Counted from the stretch's first letter, positions 1-6,004 are shown. The stretch is 6,031 nucleotides of DNA from Candidatus Heimdallarchaeota archaeon (GCA_023135215.1 JAGLTP010000296.1:1-6031), one strand, 5' to 3'. Notes: generated from the letters alone by a model not told the origin. Numbers and translations are program-made.

Positions 1-1590
1 CTCCAAGCTGGTAACTTCATCACAATAGAGTCAGATACTGATTTCATCAGCTACAGTTTTCCTGGTTCAGGAAATGCGTCTTATCCATATATAATTGAAA
101 ATTATACAATCTCTGGTGATTATCAGTATGGAATCAATATCAAGAATACAACAAAGCATTTTGTCATTCGAAATTGCACAATTCTTGTTGATAACGGCAT
201 TTCAGTAGATGATACTGCAAATCGCACTGTAACTATTTTCAATAATACTATTAGTTGTTTTTATTCTGGAATAAGAGTGCTAAATTCAAACGAATGTAAT
301 ATCAGCTCAAATCTGTGTATCGATACTGGTCTTTATGGCATTTATGTGGATGAGTGCTTATTTTCTTTTGTGGATAACAATTATTGTTCAGATGCTACTG
401 AAAATAATATTGTTTTATTTTCCTCTCCGAATTCTACTGTTACTAATAATTTATGCAGTAGTGCAATATCTTATGGGATGTATCTTCAGTACTCTGTAAA
501 TTCCACAATTATAAATAACACATTTATTAATGACGGACTCGAAATAGAGGAAGCTCATTCAAATTACAGAACTTATACTCTGTTGAATAATACTGTTAAT
601 GGTAAACTCATAGGATTCTTCGTTGATGAAGATGATTTGGATTTTACCTCCCCCCTCTATAATCAGCTATATGTTGTATCTTGCACCAATATTCTGATAA
701 GCAATCAAGAATTTATTTCGACTGATACTGCATTATTTGTATTTAATAGTAGTTCCATAGATATCGAAAACAATTATTGGAGTAGTAATGATAAAGCATT
801 TTGGGTAGATATCTGTACAGATGTATCCTTTGTTCAAAATACAGCGGTATTGAATAATGAATTAGGTTCTTTCAGTGTATTGAATTTAGTTATCAGTGAT
901 AATTATTTAGCGTACAACAATGTTGAAGGAATTAGACTTAAAAGCTGTTATGAAGTACTAATTTTGAATAATACAATCTCTAATAATGAGTTTGGAATAA
1001 GAATACAGTCTTCTAGATCAGTACACATACAGAATAATTTTATTACCACTAATAGTCGATATGGGATTGAATTTCATCTCTCTGAAGTAAGTGATATAAT
1101 CAACAATACTATTTCTTACAATTTTGGTGCTGGGATTGATTTAGATAACACACATGATTGTATAATCACTTACAACTATTTTATTGAAAACCTATATCAT
1201 GGTGTTGCTATCCACAGCGCTTCTACTATGAACTTTGTTCACCATAATGCTTTCATTAATAACAATCCGTTCGAAGCTTCTCAAGCCTTGGATTCCGCAG
1301 TGTTGAATACATGGTTTGAAGAAGCTACTAAGAAAGGAAATTACTGGTCTGACTGGGATGGTTCAACTCCATATGCTATTGATGGATTAGTAAATTCTGC
1401 TGACATGTACCCCTTATCAGAATTACCAGTTTATGGAGTAGAAGATCCTGAAAATCCAGAAGAACCTCCGCCTAATGGTGAGCCTAGAAATTATATATAT
1501 TACGGATTTTTTGCTCTAATTCCCTTCTATGGTACTATATATGCTCTTATCTTTAGAAAAAGAAGTCTAAATAGTAGCAGAAAAGTATAA
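1..1590 (+). CDS. Surface-anchored NosD-type right-handed beta-helix protein, 5'-truncated by the window edge
   Basis: The frame is open from base 1 to the TAA at 1588-1590, so this is the C-terminal 529 residues of a longer protein. The GTG at 277 lies inside the coding sequence and is not a start: the residues before it carry the same beta-helix character (for example YPYIIENYTISGDYQYGINI). Coils of about 20-25 residues rich in NNT and ISNN turns fill residues 30-420, clearest at 310-422. A VNGKLIGFF...NQLYVVSCTN segment near residue 199 matches the insertion seen in NosD-like proteins. GNYWSDWDG at 446-454 followed by a MYPL motif is the usual end of such domains. A Pro/Glu-rich linker (about 479-495) leads to a transmembrane helix (about 497-518) and a basic tail RKRSLNSSRKV. 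I infer an extracellular domain anchored at its C-terminus. Such folds bind or cleave glycans or serve as surface structure; no catalytic residues can be assigned. It is convergent with the next gene. Confidence 0.9.
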   Translation, partial: LQAGNFITIESDTDFISYSFPGSGNASYPYIIENYTISGDYQYGINIKNTTKHFVIRNCTILVDNGISVDDTANRTVTIFNNTISCFYSGIRVLNSNECNISSNLCIDTGLYGIYVDECLFSFVDNNYCSDATENNIVLFSSPNSTVTNNLCSSAISYGMYLQYSVNSTIINNTFINDGLEIEEAHSNYRTYTLLNNTVNGKLIGFFVDEDDLDFTSPLYNQLYVVSCTNILISNQEFISTDTALFVFNSSSIDIENNYWSSNDKAFWVDICTDVSFVQNTAVLNNELGSFSVLNLVISDNYLAYNNVEGIRLKSCYEVLILNNTISNNEFGIRIQSSRSVHIQNNFITTNSRYGIEFHLSEVSDIINNTISYNFGAGIDLDNTHDCIITYNYFIENLYHGVAIHSASTMNFVHHNAFINNNPFEASQALDSAVLNTWFEEATKKGNYWSDWDGSTPYAIDGLVNSADMYPLSELPVYGVEDPENPEEPPPNGEPRNYIYYGFFALIPFYGTIYALIFRKRSLNSSRKV

Positions 1591-1705
1591 TCACATATTT
1601 AGCCGTTAATCATTCGACTCATGCTTAATATTGAAGTTCTACAGCCAAATCTATTTTAAAATGTAACTATTTAATGAAAAACAGTCTCAGAGGAAGGATT
1701 GAAAA

Positions 1706-1873
1706 TTACAACCATCTACTAAGAACTTCATCGGCTCTTTGCATTAACTCTGTAAGCTTTTCTTTATTTTCCTTATCCTCTGCTTCAGTAGTTTTTCTTT
1801 CAAACCAATTACCTAAAATTCTTACTAATTCCTCTTCTAATTCGTGAATTATTCCATCCTTGATACTATCCAT
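1706..1873 (-). CDS. Small charged helical protein, 55 residues, function unknown
   Basis: This minus-strand frame starts at ATG 1873-1871 and stops at TAA 1708-1706. The product begins MDSIKDGIIHELEEELVRIL and ends EVLSRWL. It is rich in Glu, Lys and Arg with heptad-like Leu/Ile spacing, so it is probably one or two amphipathic helices, with no signal peptide or membrane segment. Translation is well supported: AGGTGA lies 7 bases before the ATG, the best Shine-Dalgarno match in the window. A TATA-like TTTAAATA on the minus strand (1991-1984) could serve it, with a leader of roughly 85 bases. It lies between two surface-protein genes, convergent with the beta-helix gene and divergent from the PHP gene. 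I do not recognise the family. Size and charge would fit a small regulator or partner protein, but that is only a guess. Confidence 0.62.
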   Translation of the reverse strand: MDSIKDGIIHELEEELVRILGNWFERKTTEAEDKENKEKLTELMQRADEVLSRWL

Positions 1874-1880
1874 TGTGAAT

Positions 1881-1886
1881 TCACCT
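1881..1886 (-). promoter_or_regulatory. Shine-Dalgarno site of the 55-residue gene
   Basis: The minus strand reads AGGTGA, complementary to the archaeal 16S rRNA 3' end (CACCU). It ends 7 bases before the ATG at 1873. It fixes the start of the small gene and is the main reason to believe the gene is translated. Confidence 0.65.
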
Positions 1887-1983
1887 TTAATTCTGTATTT
1901 TCTAGAGAGAAATCTCTTTTATTCTCTTGTAATTCCCCCCTACTATACGGGTCATATACCTTACTAGATAATAGCTTTTTCGA

Positions 1984-1991
1984 TATTTAAA
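1984..1991. promoter_or_regulatory. TATA-like element in the divergent intergenic region
   Basis: TATTTAAA on the plus strand (TTTAAATA on the minus strand) lies in the 165-base gap between the divergent 55-residue gene and the PHP gene. Read on the plus strand it would start transcripts near 2012, giving a leader of about 27 bases to ATG 2039. Read on the minus strand it would start near 1960. The near-symmetric core could serve both directions. A second TTTAAA at 2023-2028 lies about 25 bases before the internal ATG at 2051, where it would give a leaderless PHP transcript. The choice is not settled by sequence alone. Confidence 0.35.
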
Positions 1992-2038
1992 CCTCGAAAA
2001 AATTAAAAAGGAACCGATTTCATTTAAACAAAAACCGA

Positions 2039-3112
2039 ATGTGCGTTACTATGAATCAGAGTCTAAAAACCTTCTTGAAAAGACTATTAATTTATAATCT
2101 TATTATTTGGATAACCATTGGTATCTCAATACCTGCAAATGTTTCAGGTCCATCTCAATATCGATATTTTGATGACGATTGGGATGATTTCAGCTATTCC
2201 CCTGAATACAATGAAACTAAATGGAACATTATTCTTGATCCACATTCTCATACCTTTTACTCTGATGGAAGTTTGAGTCCAAGACAAAACCTGCTCTGGC
2301 ACATATCCATGGGTTTCAATGCAATTGTCTTGACCGATCACAACACATTCGAAGGAATTGAAGAAATTCGCGAAATTGCTAGAAATGAATATAATAATAC
2401 AATCAAAGTTTTAGCAGGAGTAGAGTGGACGACTGCTAGGGTGCATCTGAATTTCATCTTTCCTCCTGAAGTGGAATCAGAGGATTTTGAAAGTACCGTC
2501 AATATCAAGGGGTATATCTCTAAACCAACTGATCAGGAAATTGAAGCTGCTATAGCTGCAGCGCATGCTTTGGGTGGTTTGGTTTCTGTTAATCATTACT
2601 CTTATAATGAGAGATTAAGTAAGAATTCTCCCACAAGAAATCAGCTTTTAGATTGGGGTGTTGATTTTTTTGAAGTTGTCAATGAAGATAGATATTATGA
2701 AGATAATTATCAATTCTGTATTGACAATGGTTTAGGAATATTAGCTTCAACTGATATGCATGAACCAGAACCAGTTTATGCATGGACAACTCTTAATGTT
2801 TCAGAATTCTCTGAGCAAGCAATATTCGATGAGTTGAAAGAGAAACGAACAGGATACATTTATGACTCCTTTGGTGCTCCCTATGATGTCGAACATAAAC
2901 TCAACAATAGGTATATTGTTCTCTTTCCATTAATTAAAATCGGAGGAATGTTCGAAGACTCCTATACTAGTGCTGTATCTGGATTGCAACTCGGTATCAT
3001 ATTTATCTACATTTATGGTATATTTCTCCTAGTTGAAGGATTAAGATATGTTGTACCAAAAATCAAACTTAGAATGAGGAATAGAAAAGAAGAGAGTAAA
3101 AAAAGCACCTAA
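2039..3112 (+). CDS. Membrane-anchored extracellular PHP-domain metallo-phosphoesterase
   Basis: The 357-residue product shows the PHP (polymerase and histidinol phosphatase) metal-site motifs in order: DPHSHTFYSDG (H69, H71, D76), LTDHN (D100, H101), AGVEW (E129), VNH (H186) and STDMH (D239, H241). This set normally binds two or three metal ions (Zn, Mn or Fe) and hydrolyses phosphate esters; the substrate cannot be read from sequence. A hydrophobic N-terminal segment (about 17-33, after KTFLKR) is a signal peptide or anchor. A second helix (about 314-333) is followed by the basic tail KIKLRMRNRKEESKK. I infer that the catalytic domain is outside the cell and the tail inside. Several N-x-S/T sequons (N34, N58, N119, N253) fit an exported glycoprotein. 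The start may be ATG 2039 or ATG 2051 (MNQSLKTF); neither has a clear Shine-Dalgarno sequence, and a TTTAAA 25 bases before 2051 favours a leaderless mRNA from there. It is convergent with the 105-residue gene. Confidence 0.88.
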   Translation: MCVTMNQSLKTFLKRLLIYNLIIWITIGISIPANVSGPSQYRYFDDDWDDFSYSPEYNETKWNIILDPHSHTFYSDGSLSPRQNLLWHISMGFNAIVLTDHNTFEGIEEIREIARNEYNNTIKVLAGVEWTTARVHLNFIFPPEVESEDFESTVNIKGYISKPTDQEIEAAIAAAHALGGLVSVNHYSYNERLSKNSPTRNQLLDWGVDFFEVVNEDRYYEDNYQFCIDNGLGILASTDMHEPEPVYAWTTLNVSEFSEQAIFDELKEKRTGYIYDSFGAPYDVEHKLNNRYIVLFPLIKIGGMFEDSYTSAVSGLQLGIIFIYIYGIFLLVEGLRYVVPKIKLRMRNRKEESKKST

Positions 3113-3124
3113 GATTTTATCCCA

Positions 3125-3442
3125 TTATACAATGCCTTCTGCAAGTATTTCTCCAATAGTTTTTTCTGATATACCAAAGAATGTCATAACTTCATCCTTC
3201 AAGTGTATCAGTTCGTAAAATTTTATGAGATCAATCCTTCTCCCAAAATCATCAATTAATTCAATCTCATATTTCCATACTTTTTGTTTTCCTTCCGTTC
3301 CTTCTATCCATTGTTTCTGTTCTTCGAATACTCGGGACAAGAGTTGTTTGATATTATCAACATCAGTTATTTTATATCTAGCTAGTTCAATTCTTTCATT
3401 ACCACTTTGAATATAAATAGTAAAAATCATTTTCCAGTTCAA
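3125..3442 (-). CDS. Conserved-looking protein of unknown function, about 105 residues
   Basis: The minus-strand frame ends at TAA 3127-3125, only 12 bases from the end of the PHP gene on the other strand. I do not recognise the family. The product looks soluble and alpha/beta: an N-terminal strand (IFTIYIQSG), a helix (DVDNIKQLLSRVFEEQKQW), a strand (VWKYEIELIDDFGRRIDLI) and C-terminal helices ending in KTIGEILAEGIV. It has no signal peptide, membrane segment or cysteines. Two starts are possible. TTG 3442 has GGTG 6 bases upstream, which I favour. ATG 3430 (MIFTIYIQ) has only a poorly spaced GGA. TTTTTAAA on the minus strand at 3492-3485 would give a leader of about 20 bases to the TTG. The regular alternation of hydrophobic and charged residues argues that it is a real gene, while the plus-strand open frame over the same bases is a shadow. 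Confidence 0.7.
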   Translation of the reverse strand: MNWKMIFTIYIQSGNERIELARYKITDVDNIKQLLSRVFEEQKQWIEGTEGKQKVWKYEIELIDDFGRRIDLIKFYELIHLKDEVMTFFGISEKTIGEILAEGIV

Positions 3443-3484
3443 GTTCTACACCAAGCTATCTCTATAATATAATGCTAAAATTAG

Positions 3485-3492
3485 TTTAAAAA
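3485..3492 (-). promoter_or_regulatory. Possible TATA box of the 105-residue gene
   Basis: The minus strand reads TTTTTAAA here. A start about 25 bases downstream (near 3462) leaves a leader of about 20 bases containing the GGTG at 3452-3449. The surrounding DNA is AT-rich, so chance matches are common. Confidence 0.28.
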
Positions 3493-3545
3493 GGGATGAA
3501 ATACATAATTTCCTGTTTTAATTTGTAAACTAAAGATATTTAGCA

Positions 3546-3555
3546 TTATTTAAAT
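3546..3555 (+). promoter_or_regulatory. Possible TATA box of the metallophosphoesterase gene
   Basis: TTATTTAAAT lies about 45 bases before ATG 3598 and would start transcription near 3576, giving a leader of about 22 bases. No Shine-Dalgarno sequence is visible in that leader. An alternative is AAAAATTTTTG at 3564-3574, which sits at the right distance for a leaderless transcript. Confidence 0.3.
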
Positions 3556-3597
3556 TGTAAGGGAAAAATTTTTGATAGTTATATTTAGAATCTCATT

Positions 3598-4905
3598 ATG
3601 GCTAGATTATCTAAACTCAAAATCATTCTAGTAACATCAATAATGCTCTTTCTTTTAAATTTCAATTCAAGCATAACTACAAATTCTATTAATTGGTCTG
3701 AGAATATTGACAACATCTCTTCAAGTTTAGAATATTATACAACATCACCAATTGAGTATTTTAATGAAACAAAACATCCAAGATACAATTTAGTCGCACA
3801 ACCTATTGATTTGATTGTTTCTCCGAATAAAGGAAGTCCTGTTATTGCAGAGTTTAATGAAAACTTTACAGTAACAATTAATTCAGCCGATTTACCCGAT
3901 AACTGGGAGCTCTATTTAGTAAACACTGATAATGAAGTTGATTTAGAAATCTTAGATCATTATAATAGTGATGATGGTAGGGTTCTTACTGTTCAACCTT
4001 CATTAAATGTAGCAGGTCTTTATGATTTACAATTCAATAGTAGTACAGGAGACGATTATCAAACACATTCAGTCAAGATTGTGGAAGAGAAGGAATATCC
4101 ATTCAAGTTCCTTCATTTATCTGATAGTCACTTCCCTTGTTATGGAGAAATCAATACAACTGATATCAATCTAAAGTATATAGAGTATATCAAAACCCTG
4201 GACTTGGATTTTGTTATTTTCACAGGAGATTTAATTGAAGGAGGACCTGCATGGTTGTTTGTTAATCCAGAAGATGATAAACCATTAGCAGCTGAGATTC
4301 AATTGAGGCTTGGTCTTTGGGCATTAGATCTATTAGATTTGCCAGTTTATATTGTAGGAGGTAATCATGACTTAGATGATTCACCTATACTTCCTGATAA
4401 CCCGAGACAAATTTGGGAAAAATACCTAGGAGAAAATCCAATCATAAAATTTGAGTATCTTGATTGGATGTATGTAGGTTATAGTGTTACTGACAATGGA
4501 CTAAGTTCAAGTCAATATACCTTTGTTAAAGAAGTAATTGGTGCAGCTGATAGTAATAATATACCTAGTGTTATGTTCTATCACTCAAATTATGCAAGTC
4601 AAGCTTCTGATATTAGAAAATTATACAGTATCGAAGTTATGTTATATGGTCATGAACATGATGAACGATTATATACGAAAGATCACACTTTATATCATTG
4701 CGAAGCTCCTATGTTCGAGAATAGTTCCTCAATCTTCATTGTTATGAATGGGACTAGTATGAGCTTAGATGATATAGTATATGATTTCTCCCTGTTGCTT
4801 CAAGAAACATCTGAAAGTAGCTTTTCACGCTTCTTGATTTTAGTCTTAGTTCCACTATTTGTATTATGTCTGATTAAAAAAAGGACGAAGAAAAAAATGA
4901 GATAG
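3598..4905 (+). CDS. Membrane-anchored extracellular calcineurin-like metallophosphoesterase
   Basis: The 435-residue product carries all five metallophosphoesterase blocks: LSDSH (D176, H178), FTGD (G210, D211), GGNHD (N256, H257), FYHSN (H329) and YGHEHD (G351, H352, H354). Together they bind a two-metal centre that hydrolyses phosphomonoesters or diesters, so the site looks intact. The order is a signal peptide or anchor (about 8-22, after MARLSKLK), then about 140 residues of Asn- and Ser-rich sequence that look like a beta-sandwich (FTVTINSADLPDNWELYLVN, YDLQFNSS). The catalytic domain follows at about 168-395, then a transmembrane helix (about 411-426) and the very basic tail KKRTKKKMR. 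The catalytic part should be outside the cell. An N-terminal beta-sandwich ahead of this fold recalls purple acid phosphatases, but the substrate is unknown. It shares architecture, though not fold, with the PHP protein upstream. A T-rich tract follows the stop, and it is convergent with the methyltransferase gene. Confidence 0.92.
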   Translation: MARLSKLKIILVTSIMLFLLNFNSSITTNSINWSENIDNISSSLEYYTTSPIEYFNETKHPRYNLVAQPIDLIVSPNKGSPVIAEFNENFTVTINSADLPDNWELYLVNTDNEVDLEILDHYNSDDGRVLTVQPSLNVAGLYDLQFNSSTGDDYQTHSVKIVEEKEYPFKFLHLSDSHFPCYGEINTTDINLKYIEYIKTLDLDFVIFTGDLIEGGPAWLFVNPEDDKPLAAEIQLRLGLWALDLLDLPVYIVGGNHDLDDSPILPDNPRQIWEKYLGENPIIKFEYLDWMYVGYSVTDNGLSSSQYTFVKEVIGAADSNNIPSVMFYHSNYASQASDIRKLYSIEVMLYGHEHDERLYTKDHTLYHCEAPMFENSSSIFIVMNGTSMSLDDIVYDFSLLLQETSESSFSRFLILVLVPLFVLCLIKKRTKKKMR

Positions 4906-4910
4906 TTATC

Positions 4911-4950
4911 GTTTTTATGTTCATTTCATTTTAATTAATTTTCTTATTTA
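4911..4950 (+). terminator. T-rich tract after the metallophosphoesterase gene
   Basis: The bases just after the stop at 4905 contain several runs of four or more T (GTTTTTATG, CATTTTAATTAATTTTC). Archaeal RNA polymerase commonly terminates at such tracts without a hairpin, and I see no stem here. The 92-base gap separates this gene from the convergent methyltransferase gene. Confidence 0.35.
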
Positions 4951-4997
4951 ATTTAATCAGGAAACGGATAATGTAAATTTTTACAAAAGTGTGATTT

Positions 4998-5522
4998 CTA
5001 CAGCTTAATAAAAATAAATTGTTTCTTGCCTTTGATTTTTAATTTAAATAGATCATTTCCTGTTATTGTAGAGAGTATTTTATCATCAGAATGAATATCC
5101 TTTGCACATAGAATTCCTTCAGGTTTTAATATTCTGTATAATTCTTCTAGTTGTTTTTGGGGTGTAAGTAAACTTTCTAGCATATCATAAAAGAGAACAA
5201 CATCCACACTCTCATCATTTAAACTTGTGTCACAATCTGAGTGGATAAATTCAATATTGGTAAGTCCCTTTTTTTGAGCTTTTTTCTTAGTACGCTTTAA
5301 TGCAAGAGGATGAATGTCTAAAGCATATACCTTTCCTTTTTCACCTACTATTTTAGCTGTTGGAATTGAGAAACTACCCAGACCACAACCATAATCTAAA
5401 ACAACATTTCCTGGTTGAATTCCAATTTCCTCAACAACTTTATCAAGATCTACTAGAATGTCTCTAATTGCTATCATAATCGATAGAATTTTGAAAAGCG
5501 AATTACTTATCAATTCAACCAT
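4998..5522 (-). CDS. Class I SAM-dependent methyltransferase (Methyltransf_11/UbiE-like)
   Basis: From ATG 5522 the product is 174 residues. It has the Rossmann-type methyltransferase motifs in order: motif I VVLDYGCGLGSFS (D43, G45, G47, G49) for SAM, the acidic end of strand 2 in YALDIHP (D69), FIHSDCD (about 92-98) at the adenine pocket, VVLFYDMLE (about 108-116) as motif IV, and RILKPEGIL as the post-motif helix and strand. It lacks C-terminal extensions, so the acceptor (small molecule, lipid or protein) cannot be named. A hydrophobic stretch near residues 8-25 is likely a helix that caps the active site rather than a membrane anchor. GTG 5531 would add three residues, but AAGTGA then lies 5 bases before ATG 5522 and looks like its ribosome site. 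The gene stands alone on this strand, back to back with the cas1 remnant. Confidence 0.85.
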   Translation of the reverse strand: MVELISNSLFKILSIMIAIRDILVDLDKVVEEIGIQPGNVVLDYGCGLGSFSIPTAKIVGEKGKVYALDIHPLALKRTKKKAQKKGLTNIEFIHSDCDTSLNDESVDVVLFYDMLESLLTPQKQLEELYRILKPEGILCAKDIHSDDKILSTITGNDLFKLKIKGKKQFIFIKL

Positions 5523-5547
5523 TTTATTCACTTAATTTTTCTCTATT

Positions 5548-5588
5548 TTATGTGAATCGTTTGTTATTTAATAAACATTATGTGATTC
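5548..5588. repeat. Two direct copies of TTATGTGAWTC flanking the methyltransferase TATA box
   Basis: TTATGTGAATC (5548-5558) and TTATGTGATTC (5578-5588) differ at one base and start exactly 30 bases apart, about three helical turns. The TATA-like TTATTTAATAAA lies between them. Placement and phasing fit a pair of regulator binding sites, but the region is AT-rich and only two copies are seen. Confidence 0.35.
5564..5575 (-). promoter_or_regulatory. Likely TATA box of the methyltransferase gene
   Basis: The minus strand reads TTTATTAAATAA at this position. A start about 25 bases downstream, near 5544, gives a leader of about 20 bases that ends in AAGTGA before ATG 5522. It sits between two copies of TTATGTGAWTC. 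Confidence 0.4.
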
Positions 5589-5654
5589 AGAAATATAAAA
5601 AAGAACAAGAAAAATGCATTTCAAACCAAACAACAAGTATTTACATCTGATGAA

Positions 5655-5957
5655 AAGGAATATATCCAAAATAATACCAAGAAAAAGAATATTGTTTATC
5701 ATACCATCTTTCATGCTCTCAGTTTTTTTCTACTCAATGAATCACATTTTTATAAAAAAGGAAAAGCTGTGTTATTGAATGCTCAAGGGAAGAGAATTTA
5801 TCGTAAATTATTAAGTAGACAGTTTGATCATAGAATTAAAAATCCACAAACACAGTATACATACCCTCTTTCCGCTTATCTTACTAAGGAACTCTATAAA
5901 CTCAAAAAACATCTTACAAGTAAACAACCTTATGAAAGCTTTAAAGCTTGGTGGTAA
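5655..5957 (+). pseudogene. cas1: C-terminal remnant of CRISPR-associated integrase Cas1
   Basis: The frame ending at TAA 5955-5957 encodes a Cas1 C-terminal region. The segment IVYHTIFHALSFFLLNESHF corresponds to the family's V-x-D-R helix and its L-N...F loop. GKAVLLNAQGKRIYRKLL matches the G-x-x-L-N-x-x-G-(K/R) motif, KELYKLKKHL the last helix, and YESFKAWW the tail typical of type I-B/III-like Cas1. Cas1 with Cas2 inserts new spacers into CRISPR arrays. A normal Cas1 has about 320-340 residues; only about 95-100 remain. The frame is open back to 5586 but holds no ATG, GTG or TTG before the GTG at 5769, which lies inside the conserved part. The conserved VDR reads VYH, and the catalytic Glu/His/Asp region is absent, so it cannot act as an integrase. 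Frame +1 upstream reads NISKIIP, like the Cas1 segment D-I-x-E-x-F-K-P, hinting at a frameshift near 5680. The divergent methyltransferase starts where the N-terminal domain should be. Confidence 0.7.
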
Positions 5958-5975
5958 AATTTATTGGTAATTTGC

Positions 5976-5998
5976 AAGTCGTATAGGTGATACGACTT
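5976..5998 (+). repeat. Perfect 9-bp inverted repeat downstream of the cas1 remnant
   Basis: AAGTCGTAT and ATACGACTT pair perfectly around the 5-base loop AGGTG, 18 bases after the cas1 stop. It could be a terminator stem, a protein site or part of a CRISPR leader. The loop contains GGTG followed by A, a Shine-Dalgarno-like word, but no start codon follows at a suitable distance. Confidence 0.6.
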
Positions 5999-6004
5999 AT
6001 CTCC

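Noticed and set aside
277..279. GTG as the start of the beta-helix gene
   Set aside because: The same frame is open back to base 1 and its translation has the same Asn-rich beta-helix repeats, so the gene begins left of the window.
1591..1705. Terminator or RNA gene between the beta-helix and 55-residue genes
   Set aside because: I found no strong stem, T-run or conserved RNA signature; only a short ATTTTAAAAT palindrome is present.
1904..1917. AGAGA-GAAA-TCTCT stem with a GNRA-like loop
   Set aside because: The 5-bp stem reads with a GAAA loop only on the plus strand, where no transcript is expected. In AT-rich DNA a stem this short is weak evidence.
2144..2341. Minus-strand 65-residue open frame
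   Set aside because: It lies wholly within the PHP gene, antisense to its metal-binding motifs, and has no ribosome site or recognisable domain.
3225..3410. Plus-strand 61-residue open frame
   Set aside because: It is antisense to the 105-residue gene and its Ser/Cys/Leu-rich product looks like a shadow of that gene.
4538..4747. Plus-strand 69-residue open frame
   Set aside because: It is an alternative frame inside the metallophosphoesterase gene, across its conserved FYHSN and GHEHD blocks.
5769..5957. A 62-residue gene starting at GTG 5769
   Set aside because: The Cas1-like sequence continues upstream of this GTG in the same frame, so it is an internal codon of a remnant rather than a real start.
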